DNA of 64,000 nt from Floridanema aerugineum (GTDB lineage Bacteria; Cyanobacteriota; Cyanobacteriia; Cyanobacteriales; Aerosakkonemataceae): NCBI RefSeq assembly GCF_041929345.1, contig NZ_JBHFNQ010000214.1:1-64000 (forward strand), read 5' to 3'. A model generated the notes under the pieces. The model saw nothing but the letters and a program-made list of their open reading frames with translations, was not told the DNA's origin and made no database searches. Shown here one piece after another: positions 1 through 8,071 of the stretch. A program made the position numbers and the translations under genes. Position 1 is the stretch's first letter, and every line of letters begins with the position of its first letter.

Positions 1-44
1 TTCGGTGTAAAATAATGGTAATAAATTCATTATTTTCGTTAATT

Positions 45-79
45 AGGTCTTCTTGAGAATAGCAGACCTCTTTTTTTTT
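45..79 (+). terminator. Rho-independent terminator
   Basis: A stem AGGTCT (45-50) / AGACCT (64-69) with a 13-nt loop is followed by one C and nine T residues. This is the usual form of an intrinsic terminator for a gene reading in from the left edge of the window. Confidence 0.6.
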
Positions 80-130
80 GACAACAATCGGTAAACCCCG
101 CACGCAGTAAGGGGTTTACCGATTGTTGTC
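80..130. repeat. 20-bp perfect inverted repeat at the gst break
   Basis: Positions 80-99 and 111-130 are exact reverse complements separated by an 11-nt loop. The right arm ends about 10 bases before recognisable glutathione S-transferase coding sequence starts, so the hairpin sits at the point where the gst 5' half is lost. It could be the end of an inserted element or a terminator-like palindrome. No second copy was found in the window. Confidence 0.7.
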
Positions 131-650
131 ACCCCGTCAGCATGGGGATGTCGAGTTATTTGAATCGAGTATTATTAATGAATATCTCGAAGAAGTTTTT
201 CCCGAACCACCTTTGTTACCTAAAGATCCGGGAGCTAAAGCGATCGCTCGGATTTGGATCGACTACGCTAATACTCGCTTAGTCCCTGCATTCAACAAAC
301 TCTTACGTGGTAAAGATTCTACTGAACAGGAACAAGGAAGAAGAGAGTTTTTAGAAGCTTTGTTGTATCTTGAACAAGAAGGAATAGGTAAGTTGTCTGG
401 TAATAAGCCGTACTGGTTAGGAGAGAATTTCAGCTTAGTTGATATTGGCTTTTATCCTTGGTTTGAACGGTTGCCTGTGTTGGAATATTTCCGTAATTTT
501 ACCCTACCAACAGAAACACCTCGGTTGCAGGAATGGTGGAATGTTGTGCGCTCACGCCAATCAATTAAAGCCGTAGAAAATCCCGTGAGTTACTACATTG
601 AAAGATTCACCAAATTCTTAGGTGAACCAGCTGTTGCTGCCCAAAAATAG
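123..650 (+). pseudogene. Glutathione S-transferase, N-terminal domain missing
   Basis: The reading frame encodes the last third of the GST thioredoxin fold (the region reading HGDVELFESSIINEYL) followed by an all-helical C-terminal domain with the segment NKPYWLGENFSLVDIGFYPW, typical of bacterial GSTs. A complete enzyme of this type has roughly 50 to 60 more residues in front, including the glutathione-binding residue. Here the homologous sequence starts right after a 20-bp inverted repeat, and only a TTG codon is available as a start. The gene is therefore probably a remnant left by an insertion or deletion. A second gst, truncated at the other end, lies at 45726-46226 but is a different paralog because both copies contain the overlapping middle segment. 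GST families often accompany sulfonate or xenobiotic degradation genes. Confidence 0.65.
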
Positions 651-676
651 GATCGGGATTTATTGATTTATATGAT

Positions 677-721
677 GAACAGGATTGATTAAAAAATTTG
701 GTTAATCTGTAAATCCTGTTC
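677..721. repeat. Inverted repeat after gst remnant
   Basis: GAACAGGATT (677-686) pairs with AATCCTGTTC (712-721), and an inner GATTAA/TTAATC stem extends it. It lies between the gst remnant and the ssuA-like gene and may act as a terminator, although there is no T-run. Confidence 0.45.
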
Positions 722-755
722 AATGAACATTAGTCTTTTATCCTGCTGAAAAACC

Positions 756-1799
756 ATGAGATTAAAAAGACGAGAAGTACTGCTAGGGCTGACAAGCTTA
801 GGTGTAACACTGATTTCAGCCAGCTGTAATAGCAACTCACCCAATCAAACTGCACAAACCAACCAACCTGCAAATCAAACAGCTGCTTCTCCTGTAGCCA
901 GCAGCGGCTCAACAGCGAGTGGATCTAAAGTACGCATTGGTTATCAAAGATTTTCCGAACTTGATTTGATTCGCACTCGTGGTGAACTGGAAAAGCGTTT
1001 GAAGGAAAGAGGGTTTGCAATTGATTGGGTGTTTTTCCAATCAGGCCCACCTATGTTAGAAGCGATGAATGCAGGTAGTTTAGATTGGGGAGGTGTAGGA
1101 GACACGCCGCCCATTTTTGCTCAAGCAGCAGGTGCCCAATTTTACTACGTTGGCATGACTCCACGAGGGCCAAAAACACAAGATATTGTGGTTTTAAAAG
1201 ATTCACCGATTCAAAAACCTGCTGATTTAAAAGGCAAAAAAGTCGCCCTTCAGAAAGGATCAAGCGCTCACTATTTGCTCATTTCAATGCTGGAAGAAAA
1301 CAACATTCCTGCTGATTCTGTTGAGGTTGTTTCCCTTTCCCCATCGGATGCTCGTGCTGCCTTTGAGCAAGGTAAGATAGATGCTTGGTCGATTTGGGAC
1401 CCTTTTTTAGCAGTGATTGAAAATACAGGGAAAATCCGAAATCTTAATGTAGGAAAGGATCGTCGGGCTTTTTTCCTGGCTTCTCAAAAGTTTGCTCAAG
1501 AAAATCCAGATTTAGTCAAGATAATTTTGGAAGAAGCCAAAAATAACGAAGAATGGGGGCAGAAAAATACCAAAGAAATAGCACAACAGTTTTCCCAACA
1601 ATTGAATATTGATGCCTCAATTTTGGAAATCGTTAACCAGCGCCGGAAGTGGGGACTTTCACCGATCGATGATTCTGTTTTAACTGCTCAACAACAGGTA
1701 GCAGATACCTTTTATCAACTTAAGATTATTCCCAAGCAAATTCAAGTTAAAGATGTGGCTTTGCCTTTCGATACTTATGCCAAGTTATATCCTTCCTAG
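756..1799 (+). CDS. SsuA-like aliphatic sulfonate substrate-binding protein
   Basis: This 347-residue periplasmic binding protein resembles the SsuA/TauA/NrtA group (NMT1/THI5-like fold) that captures sulfonates for an ABC importer. The N-terminus has RR at residues 5-6, a hydrophobic stretch and Cys24, then a Ser/Gln/Thr-rich linker, which suggests an exported lipoprotein, although the lipobox (SASC) is not canonical. Family landmarks are GYQRF near residue 62, GPPMLEAMNAGSLDWGGVGD and PPIFAQAAG. The same landmarks recur in the products at 22818, 46248 and the truncated 44866 gene, so these are paralogs. No SsuB ATPase or SsuC permease lies beside it, and the nearest downstream genes are an SDR and a TauE-type exporter. 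Sulfonate specificity is inferred from neighbours. Nitrate, taurine or thiamine-precursor ligands are possible within the fold. Confidence 0.8.
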   Translation: MRLKRREVLLGLTSLGVTLISASCNSNSPNQTAQTNQPANQTAASPVASSGSTASGSKVRIGYQRFSELDLIRTRGELEKRLKERGFAIDWVFFQSGPPMLEAMNAGSLDWGGVGDTPPIFAQAAGAQFYYVGMTPRGPKTQDIVVLKDSPIQKPADLKGKKVALQKGSSAHYLLISMLEENNIPADSVEVVSLSPSDARAAFEQGKIDAWSIWDPFLAVIENTGKIRNLNVGKDRRAFFLASQKFAQENPDLVKIILEEAKNNEEWGQKNTKEIAQQFSQQLNIDASILEIVNQRRKWGLSPIDDSVLTAQQQVADTFYQLKIIPKQIQVKDVALPFDTYAKLYPS

Positions 1800-1857
1800 T
1801 TAGATGTTTTTAACGCAGATGAGATTTTTAGTTGGTTTTAAAGATTTGGATTTTAAA

Positions 1858-1896
1858 CCACAGATGTCCACAGATAAACACAGATGAACACAGATA
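1858..1896. repeat. Dispersed CACAGAT-type repeat
   Basis: Contains repeated CACAGAT units such as CCACAGATAAACACAGATG. Related tracts occur at 27341-27378, 40233-40270 and 53617-53770. It is non-coding and resembles the short interspersed repeats common in cyanobacterial intergenic DNA. Confidence 0.6.
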
Positions 1897-1954
1897 GGTT
1901 TTTGGTTAGTGTCAAAGATTTAGTTTTTTTAATGCTTAATTAATGGATGTGATT

Positions 1955-2755
1955 ATGAGTTTAGAGTTGGGATTGACTGGGAAAAGTGCGATCATCACTG
2001 GTGGTAGTGCAGGTATTGGTTTGGCAACTGCCAAAGCATTGTATAAAGAAGGTGTGAGTGTGGCGATCGCTGCTCGTGATGTCGATCGGTTAGAGAAAGC
2101 CGTAAATGAGCTTCGAGAAATACCGAATCAAGGAAACAAAGTAATAGCAATTCCTACTGATATCACAAAAGCAGAAAATATTGAAACTCTTGTTTCCAAA
2201 ACATTAGAAACTTTCGGGCAAATAGACATCTTAATCAACAATGCTGGTTCGGCTCGTGCTGGTTCATTTTTGGATTTAGGAGATGATGCTTTTCTTGATG
2301 CCTGGAACTTAAAACTATTGGGCTATATCCGTTTGGTTAGAGCCATTGTACCCAATCAAATACATCGCCGAGATGGGCGAATTGTTAATATCATTGGTGG
2401 AGCCGGACGTACTCCTCGCCCTAATTTTCTTCCAGGTGGTACTACCAACGCCGCATTGCTAAATTTTACCAGAGGTATTTCTTCAGAACTGGCGCAACAT
2501 AACATTAGAATTAACGCAATTTCACCAGGATTAACTGCAACCGAAAGAGCCGAACGCTTGGCAGAACAAAGGGCGCAATCACAAGGAGTAAGCGTCGAAC
2601 AAATAAAAGCTGAATCGCTCAAAGCCATTCCATTAGGTAAACTTGTGCAACCAGAGGCGATCGCAAATCTAGCACTATTTTTAGTTTCTGATTTAGCTTC
2701 TTCAATTACTGGAGCCGAATTTTTAGTAGATGGAGGTCAAACTCCCGGAGTTTGA
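1955..2755 (+). CDS. SDR-family protein with an altered active site
   Basis: The protein (266 residues from the ATG at 1955; an ATG at 1943 is also possible) has the Rossmann signature TGGSAGIG (residues 15-22) and the NNAG motif of classical short-chain dehydrogenases, so NAD(P) binding is likely. The catalytic triad is missing. The Ser position reads NIIG (145-148), and the YxxxK segment is replaced by GGTTN (161-165), with Gly and Asn where Tyr and Lys are expected. The C-terminus keeps the usual LVDGGQT ending. It may therefore be a non-catalytic or mechanistically different SDR. It lies between the binding-protein gene and the TauE-like exporter, 14 bp before the latter, so it probably belongs to that operon. 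The SDR at 40451 has the full triad. Confidence 0.8.
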   Translation: MSLELGLTGKSAIITGGSAGIGLATAKALYKEGVSVAIAARDVDRLEKAVNELREIPNQGNKVIAIPTDITKAENIETLVSKTLETFGQIDILINNAGSARAGSFLDLGDDAFLDAWNLKLLGYIRLVRAIVPNQIHRRDGRIVNIIGGAGRTPRPNFLPGGTTNAALLNFTRGISSELAQHNIRINAISPGLTATERAERLAEQRAQSQGVSVEQIKAESLKAIPLGKLVQPEAIANLALFLVSDLASSITGAEFLVDGGQTPGV

Positions 2756-2769
2756 AATATTAGCGGTTC

Positions 2770-3552
2770 ATGATTCCTCTCTTATCTTTACCATTAATTG
2801 ATACGCTCCTACTCTTCGGCACAGCATTCATTGCAGGAGGACTAAATGCTGTTGCGGGTGGGGGCAGTTTCATCACTTTTCCCACACTGATTTTTACCGG
2901 AGTTCCACCGATCGCTGCTAATGCTACTAATAATACTGCTTTGTGGGTAGCGGCGTTGGCGAGTGCAGGAGCTTATCGGAAAGATTTTCACATCGAACGA
3001 CGGACGCTATTAATCCTAGCTTTGACTAGTTTAATCGGTGGAACATTAGGATCGATCGCTTTACTCTACACTTCTGCGGATGTTTTCAAAGCTTTGATTC
3101 CTTATTTGCTGCTATTGGCAACATTAATGTTTACATTTGGCGAGCAAATCAAAGCTTTGTTTTACAAATGGAGCCGAAAATCTTCTTCCGAATCTCCTCC
3201 ATTATTTAAAGTAGTTCTAGCACAACTTGCCATTTCTATTTATGGAGGATTCTTTGGAGCAGGTCTAGGAATTTTAATGTTAGCAACCTTAGTTTTCTTA
3301 GGCATTAAAAATATTCACACCATGAATGCCTTTAAAACATTTTTAGGTGGTTGCATTAATGGGATTGCGATTATTCCCTTTGTTTTCGCTGGGTTAATTT
3401 TTTGGCACCAGGCAATTTTAATGGCAGTCGGTGCTTCGTTAGGTGGTTACTTAATAGCTCATTATGCTCGGAAACTTCAACCGATCTTAATTAGGAGATT
3501 TGTCATTGTTGTGGCTTTTACCATGACAACTTATTTCTTTATACATGGTTAG
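2770..3552 (+). CDS. TauE/SafE-family sulfite (sulfur anion) exporter
   Basis: This 260-residue integral membrane protein has about eight hydrophobic segments and the family features near the N-terminus (AFIAGGLNAVAGGGSFITFP) and in the second half (GGFFGAGLGILMLA). TauE/SafE proteins move sulfite, sulfoacetate or related anions out of cells that degrade taurine and other sulfonates. Here the gene follows an SsuA-like binding protein and an SDR and precedes methionine-salvage genes, which fits export of sulfite released by the dioxygenases and monooxygenases in this island. The substrate is inferred from family and context only. Confidence 0.85.
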   Translation: MIPLLSLPLIDTLLLFGTAFIAGGLNAVAGGGSFITFPTLIFTGVPPIAANATNNTALWVAALASAGAYRKDFHIERRTLLILALTSLIGGTLGSIALLYTSADVFKALIPYLLLLATLMFTFGEQIKALFYKWSRKSSSESPPLFKVVLAQLAISIYGGFFGAGLGILMLATLVFLGIKNIHTMNAFKTFLGGCINGIAIIPFVFAGLIFWHQAILMAVGASLGGYLIAHYARKLQPILIRRFVIVVAFTMTTYFFIHG

Positions 3553-3626
3553 TTCTTTGAGAAGTCGAGGATCTGAGTTAAATTAAGAAATACCAACAAA
3601 AAATTCCATAGACAGGAGTTTGAATC

Positions 3627-4178
3627 ATGGCAAAACTGAGACTAGCAGACGGAACGATTTACAACGATTTGTTAACCATTAGCAATGAACTATCATCGCT
3701 CAACATTCAACTCAATTATTGGTCAGTAGGAGAAGATCCACAACTTCATCATTTACTGGAACAAGAAAGCTTAAACGACGAGGAAAAAGAGCAAGTACTC
3801 AAAGCATTGGATGGTTATTTTGAGCAACTGCAACAAACCGCAAATTATCAATCTCGCGATTTAATTGTGCTGTACCCAGGAACTCCTAATTTAGATGCAC
3901 TGTTGGCAAAATTCGATCGCGTTCACACCCACGCCGATGATGAAGTGCGTTACATCATTGATGGCGAAGGAATTTTTGGCTTTGTCCGTCCTGATGGTAG
4001 CCAAGTTGAATTAACAGTACAAGCCGAAGAATATATTAACGTACCTGCGGGAACTGAACACTGGTTTTACCTAACTCCAAAACGCCGCATTAAAGCAATT
4101 CGTTATTTCATTGGTACAGAAGGCTGGGTTCCCCAGTATACTGGAACAGAAATCCAAGTTCCTTCAGTACTTGTGTAA
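3627..4178 (+). CDS. mtnD: Acireductone dioxygenase
   Basis: This 183-residue cupin catalyses the O2-dependent cleavage of acireductone in the methionine salvage pathway, giving 2-oxo-4-methylthiobutanoate and formate with Fe(II). The metal ligands are visible as His100, His102, Glu106 (in HTHADDEVRYI) and His145 (in GTEHWF). The conserved C-terminal EGWVPQYTGT is also present. A good ribosome site AGGAG lies 8 bases before the ATG. The stop codon overlaps the mtnX start in TAATG, so the two are translationally coupled. A paralog with identical ligand positions is encoded at 49723-50262. Confidence 0.93.
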   Translation: MAKLRLADGTIYNDLLTISNELSSLNIQLNYWSVGEDPQLHHLLEQESLNDEEKEQVLKALDGYFEQLQQTANYQSRDLIVLYPGTPNLDALLAKFDRVHTHADDEVRYIIDGEGIFGFVRPDGSQVELTVQAEEYINVPAGTEHWFYLTPKRRIKAIRYFIGTEGWVPQYTGTEIQVPSVLV

Positions 4179-4813
4179 TGAGTCGAATTCTTTTTTGTGA
4201 TTTTGATGGCACAATTACAGCTGTCGAAACTTTTGTGGCAATATTCAAAGAATTTGCCCCAGACATTTCTGCCGAATTACTACCACAAATGTACGATCGC
4301 AAAGTAACTTTAAGGCAGGGTGTCCGGCAAATTCTTGAATCAATTCCTAGTCACCGCTACCCTGATATTTTGGAGTTTACCCGATCGCAACCCATCCGTC
4401 CTGGTTTTGTTGAATTACTCGATTTTCTAGAGCAACATCAGGTTCCTTTGGTAGTTGTTTCTGGGGGATTAAGAGGTATGGTAGAAGTGGTTTTGAATCA
4501 GTTAGTACAGCGAGTTCACGCCATTCACGCCATAAATGTTGATACCAGCAGTGAGTATTTACAAATTAATTCACCTTACGAAGATGGCACAGAAATGGTT
4601 GCTAAAGTTAAGGTGATTGAGGATTATGATGCGAGGGAAGCGATCGCTATTGGTGATTCTCTCACAGATTTAAATATGGCACTTTATGCGCCAATTGTGT
4701 TTGCACGCGATCGTCTCGCCGAATATTTGGATCAACATCAGACTTCTTATATTCGCTGGAATGATTTCTTTGATGTACGCGATCGTTTAGCCGAATTGTG
4801 GGAGAGTAATTAG
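4178..4813 (+). CDS. mtnX: 2-hydroxy-3-keto-5-methylthiopentenyl-1-phosphate phosphatase
   Basis: This 211-residue HAD-superfamily phosphatase has the nucleophile motif DFDGT at residues 8-12, motif II (VVVSGG) and the C-terminal GDSLTDLNMA acid motif. The region QMYDRKVTLRQGVRQILES is typical of MtnX, which forms acireductone precursor in methionine salvage. Its place between mtnD and mtnB supports the assignment. In organisms with a fused MtnC this step is done differently, so the separate mtnX with mtnB indicates the Bacillus-type route. The genes for the earlier steps (methylthioribose-1-phosphate isomerase, MTA phosphorylase) and an MtnW enolase are not in the window. Confidence 0.88.
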   Translation: MSRILFCDFDGTITAVETFVAIFKEFAPDISAELLPQMYDRKVTLRQGVRQILESIPSHRYPDILEFTRSQPIRPGFVELLDFLEQHQVPLVVVSGGLRGMVEVVLNQLVQRVHAIHAINVDTSSEYLQINSPYEDGTEMVAKVKVIEDYDAREAIAIGDSLTDLNMALYAPIVFARDRLAEYLDQHQTSYIRWNDFFDVRDRLAELWESN

Positions 4814-4819
4814 ATTGTC

Positions 4820-5455
4820 ATGTCTGTTCCTGATTTACGTTTAGAACTAATGGCTAATGCTGAACATTTTTACAAACAAGGTTGGATGGCGGGAACAGCC
4901 GGAAATCTCTCAGCACGTTTACCAGACGGCAGCTTTTGGATTACAGCTAGTGGCAAATCAAAAGGCAATTTAAACTTGACAGATTTCGTCAAAATTACTC
5001 CTGATGGTATTGTAGAATCGCTATCAAACGATCTAAAACCTTCAGCCGAAACAGCAATCCATCAAACTATTTACAAGATATTTCCAGAAGCACAAGCCTG
5101 TTACCATGTCCACTCAATTGAAGCAAATTTAGTTTCTCGTTTTGTTGAAGGAGATACTTTATTATTACCTCCCTTGGAAATGCTCAAAGGGTTCAATATT
5201 TGGCAAGAAAATTTGAATATTACATTATCTATTTTTCCTAACCATTTTGATGTTAGCCAAATTGCTAGAGAAATTAAAGAGTGTTTTCAACTTGCGCCTC
5301 CACAAATTCCCGCTTTACTAATTCGAGATCATGGAGTAACAGTCTGGGCAGATTCAACAGAAAAAGCCCGCAATTTTATTGAGTTAATAGAGTATCTTTT
5401 TCGTTACATAGTAGCCGCTAGTCAAACAGGAGTGAAAATTAATCCTTATGTCTAA
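4820..5455 (+). CDS. mtnB: Methylthioribulose-1-phosphate dehydratase
   Basis: This 211-residue class II aldolase/adducin-fold protein catalyses the dehydration step of methionine salvage. The zinc-binding His96-x-His98 pair lies in CYHVHS, and a third His is in IRDHGVTVWA. GTAGNLSARL (residues 25-34) and SAE (75-77) form the substrate pocket typical of the fold. It begins 6 bp after mtnX and its end overlaps the next start by 8 bp, so the four genes from mtnD form one operon. Confidence 0.9.
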   Translation: MSVPDLRLELMANAEHFYKQGWMAGTAGNLSARLPDGSFWITASGKSKGNLNLTDFVKITPDGIVESLSNDLKPSAETAIHQTIYKIFPEAQACYHVHSIEANLVSRFVEGDTLLLPPLEMLKGFNIWQENLNITLSIFPNHFDVSQIAREIKECFQLAPPQIPALLIRDHGVTVWADSTEKARNFIELIEYLFRYIVAASQTGVKINPYV

Positions 5456-5747
5456 ACAAATTCATGCTGTAGCTCGTTTGATTGCCTTTCCTAACAAAGT
5501 AGAAGAAGCAAAAGCTTTATTATTAGAATTAGTTGAACCAACTCGCAAAGAAGTAGGATGTTTGCAATATGACTTGCTACAAAATCAGGAAGACCCCACA
5601 GATTTTACCTTTGTGGAAAAGTGGGAATCTCAAGAAAGTTTGGATGCACATCTAGCTTCGGAACATATTCAAAGTGCGATCGCCAAACTTCCCGAATTAA
5701 TTGCATCAGGCCCAGACATTCGCCGCTACACCTTATTAGATTCTTGA
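5448..5747 (+). CDS. Antibiotic biosynthesis monooxygenase (ABM) domain protein
   Basis: The 99-residue product is a single ABM/YgiN-type dimeric alpha-beta barrel domain. It has the usual pattern: a first strand with HAVARLIAFPNKVEEAKALL, then RKEVGCLQYDL, DFTFVEKWES and a final strand ending the sheet. YgiN-like proteins act on quinols or are cofactor-free oxygenases. The start ATG overlaps mtnB by 8 bp. Its place at the end of a salvage operon is notable, but its substrate cannot be read from sequence. Confidence 0.8.
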   Translation: MSKQIHAVARLIAFPNKVEEAKALLLELVEPTRKEVGCLQYDLLQNQEDPTDFTFVEKWESQESLDAHLASEHIQSAIAKLPELIASGPDIRRYTLLDS

Positions 5748-5795
5748 ACACTTTAGTGTTCACAACAAACGTTCGTTGTGAACACTAAAGTGTTC
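5746..5795. terminator. Bidirectional terminator-like hairpin
   Basis: Two exact 21-bp inverted arms (5746-5766 and 5775-5795) flank an 8-nt loop. The element fills the space between the convergent mtn operon and aldo/keto reductase gene and starts inside the last codons of the ABM gene. Each arm is itself partly palindromic (GAACACTTTAGTGTTC). Confidence 0.65.
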
Positions 5796-5801
5796 CACTA
5801 T

Positions 5802-6839
5802 TTAAGGTGCTGGACTAGGATATTTAACATTAATAGCATCAGTTTCTGCTATAATATCCTTTTCTAGTATAACATCTAAACTAGATAAATTTTCGTCCAA
5901 CTGCTCTATAGTTGTAGCCCCAATTATTGTACTAGTAACAAACCAGCGACTTCGCACAAATGCTAAAGCAAGTTGGACAGGAGAAAGATTATATTTATGG
6001 GCAATTTCTACATAAGCTGCCACTGCTTCATTGACGTTAGGTTTATGATAACGTTGCCCAAAACCCTGATATAAAGTAATGCGAGTATTTTCTGGTTTTC
6101 CATTGACATACTTACCAGATAAGTAACCAAATGCTAAAGGACTATATGCTAACAACCCAATATTTTCTCGATAGCAAGCTTCCGCTAATGCCGAATCAAA
6201 GGTGCGGTTAATTAAATTGTAAGCATTTTGAATCGAAACAACTTTTGGTAATCCTAATTGTTTAGCAACATGACTAAACTCGCTAACACCCCAAGGAGTT
6301 TCATTACTTAAACCTAGATAACGAATTTTACCAGCTTGAATTAAATCAGCAAACACTGATAACTGTTCAGCAATAGGTACAGTATCCCGTTCCTGTTGTG
6401 GGTCAAATATTGTTTGCCCAAAAGTGGGAACATAGCGATCGGGCCAATGAATCTGGTACAAATCTATATAATCAGTTTGTAATCGCTTTAAACTATTGTC
6501 GATCGCTTGTTTAACATTATCTCTGTTAATCTCTTGCGCCCCATCTCTGACCCACTTAACTGCCCGACCTGGCCCTGCTATTTTAGTAGCAATAATTAGT
6601 TGATCTCGCTGTTGGTGTTTTAACCATTCGCCAATGTAAGCTTCAGTTTTTCCATAAGTTTCAGCACGCGGAGGCACAGGATACATTTCAGCTGTATCGA
6701 TGAAATTAACGCCATAACTAACAGCGTAATCTAACTGTTTATGTGCCTCTTCAAGGGAATTTTGATGCCCAAAAGTCATTGTTCCCAGGCAGATTTCAGA
6801 AACCTTAAGGTCACTTTCACCAAGTTTTTTGTATTGCAT
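5802..6839 (-). CDS. Aldo/keto reductase, Tas-like
   Basis: The 345-residue protein is a TIM-barrel aldo/keto reductase close to E. coli Tas, shown by the N-terminal LGTMTFGHQNSLEEAH and FIDTAEMYPVPPR segments. The catalytic tetrad is Asp48, Tyr53, Lys86 and His131. The NADPH-binding C-terminal part includes STIIGATTIEQLDENL. It is transcribed toward the mtn operon and shares a hairpin terminator with it. The physiological substrate is unknown. A second, less similar reductase is at 14819-15817. Confidence 0.88.
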   Translation of the reverse strand: MQYKKLGESDLKVSEICLGTMTFGHQNSLEEAHKQLDYAVSYGVNFIDTAEMYPVPPRAETYGKTEAYIGEWLKHQQRDQLIIATKIAGPGRAVKWVRDGAQEINRDNVKQAIDNSLKRLQTDYIDLYQIHWPDRYVPTFGQTIFDPQQERDTVPIAEQLSVFADLIQAGKIRYLGLSNETPWGVSEFSHVAKQLGLPKVVSIQNAYNLINRTFDSALAEACYRENIGLLAYSPLAFGYLSGKYVNGKPENTRITLYQGFGQRYHKPNVNEAVAAYVEIAHKYNLSPVQLALAFVRSRWFVTSTIIGATTIEQLDENLSSLDVILEKDIIAETDAINVKYPSPAP

Positions 6840-6897
6840 AGGCTTAATTGATTTTTTCTCCTAAATAACCAGACAAAACTTAACTTCAGGAAACCTT

Positions 6898-6953
6898 GTA
6901 AAGGCGTTGTATACAACGTCTCTACAATATCGTTGTATACAACATCCTTACAA
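6898..6953. repeat. Tandem palindromic repeat GTTGTATACAAC
   Basis: The 12-bp palindrome GTTGTATACAAC occurs at 6906-6917 and again at 6932-6943, each followed by a tract like GTCTCTACAAT or ATCCTTACAAT. Degenerate relatives (AACGTCTCTACA) are at 28644 and near 52580. It resembles cyanobacterial interspersed repeats. Confidence 0.6.
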
Positions 6954-6964
6954 TGATCTAATTC

Positions 6965-7897
6965 CTAATTTTGATTGTAGGCAGAAGAATCGCCTTTGAT
7001 AGCTTCACTGTGTTTACCATCAATGCTAACAGGAAAATCGCCTGCGATCGTCACTCGCTGCACACGACGAGGTTGATTGCCGTAATCGTCGATCGCATAA
7101 TGTTGCGTAGCACGATTATCCCAAAATGCTACATCGCCAACTTTCCAACGCCAGCGAACTGTATTTTCAGGACGGGTAACATAAGCTTGTAACAGTCGAA
7201 TAATATCATCTGATTCAGTTGTCGATAAGCCTTTAATCTGGCGTACAAAACCACCAATAAATAGCCCACGTTCACCCGATTCAGGATGAACACGCACAAC
7301 AGGATGCAGGGTTTCATATACACTTGAAGTGAAGACTTTTCGGTGAGCTTTGATCTCTTCAGAAAGATTAACAGCCGCTTCTGCATAGTCGTAAGCGTTG
7401 CTATGCACAGCCCAAAGTTGATCTGCCAAACTTTTGAGAACAGGTGGTAAGTCTTGGTACGCTGTGACGCTGTTTGCCCAAATGGTATCACCTCCTGCGG
7501 GGGGAATGTCGATCGCACGCAACACAGAACCCAGCGGAGGGCGATCGACAAAGGTAACATCAGTATGCCAGTTATTGGCACGCGCAGCAGTTCGACCGTA
7601 ATCCAAATCTAAAACTTCTGGATGTCCCGGAAGTGATGGTACTGTGGGATGCGCTGTAGTGAGTTCCCCAAAACGACGCGCAAAAGCGACTTGTCCTTGA
7701 GCATCAAGTTTTTGATTGCGGAAGAAAATCACTTTGTATTTAATTAAAGCTTGGCGAATTTCGCTGATCGTTTCGTCGCTAAGATTTGCACTCAAGTCAA
7801 CACCAAGGATTTTTGCGCCAATGCGTCCAGAAATCGGGTGAATTTCTAAATTTTGAGAAATTTGTATGTCTTTGTTTTCAGTCAGGATTGGACTCAT
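6965..7897 (-). CDS. TauD/TfdA-family Fe(II)/2-oxoglutarate dioxygenase
   Basis: The ATG at 7897 (310 residues) is preferred over upstream codons because GGAG lies 8 bases before it and the family N-terminus begins there. The iron ligands are His111, Asp113 (NNWHTDVTF) and His266, with Arg277 for 2-oxoglutarate; the 11-residue His-to-Arg spacing matches TauD. Such enzymes hydroxylate taurine or other sulfonates, or sulfate esters (AtsK), and release sulfite or sulfate. A promoter and a dyad operator lie about 180-240 bases upstream. The exact substrate is not deducible. The paralog at 21434 is divergent. Confidence 0.88.
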   Translation of the reverse strand: MSPILTENKDIQISQNLEIHPISGRIGAKILGVDLSANLSDETISEIRQALIKYKVIFFRNQKLDAQGQVAFARRFGELTTAHPTVPSLPGHPEVLDLDYGRTAARANNWHTDVTFVDRPPLGSVLRAIDIPPAGGDTIWANSVTAYQDLPPVLKSLADQLWAVHSNAYDYAEAAVNLSEEIKAHRKVFTSSVYETLHPVVRVHPESGERGLFIGGFVRQIKGLSTTESDDIIRLLQAYVTRPENTVRWRWKVGDVAFWDNRATQHYAIDDYGNQPRRVQRVTIAGDFPVSIDGKHSEAIKGDSSAYNQN

Positions 7898-8071
7898 AAT
7901 TTTTCTCCAGTTGCAAGTCAAAAGTGGCGATCGGTTGAGATAACGAGGAATTTTACTGAAAAAAGGAAATAGGGAACGGGCAACAGACAACAAGGTGTAA
8001 TGCAAAAGGCAAGGTCATCCGAGAAATTTTGATAGTTGAGCGGACATATCTCGATTCAATGTTAAACAAAT

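Noticed and set aside
3553..3626. SAM or methionine-type riboswitch before mtnD
   Set aside because: The 74-base gap is too short and shows no such fold. A plain ribosome site is present.
7898..8005. Upstream extension of the TauD gene to 8005
   Set aside because: The extra 36 residues are not family-like and the internal ATG at 7897 has a proper ribosome site.
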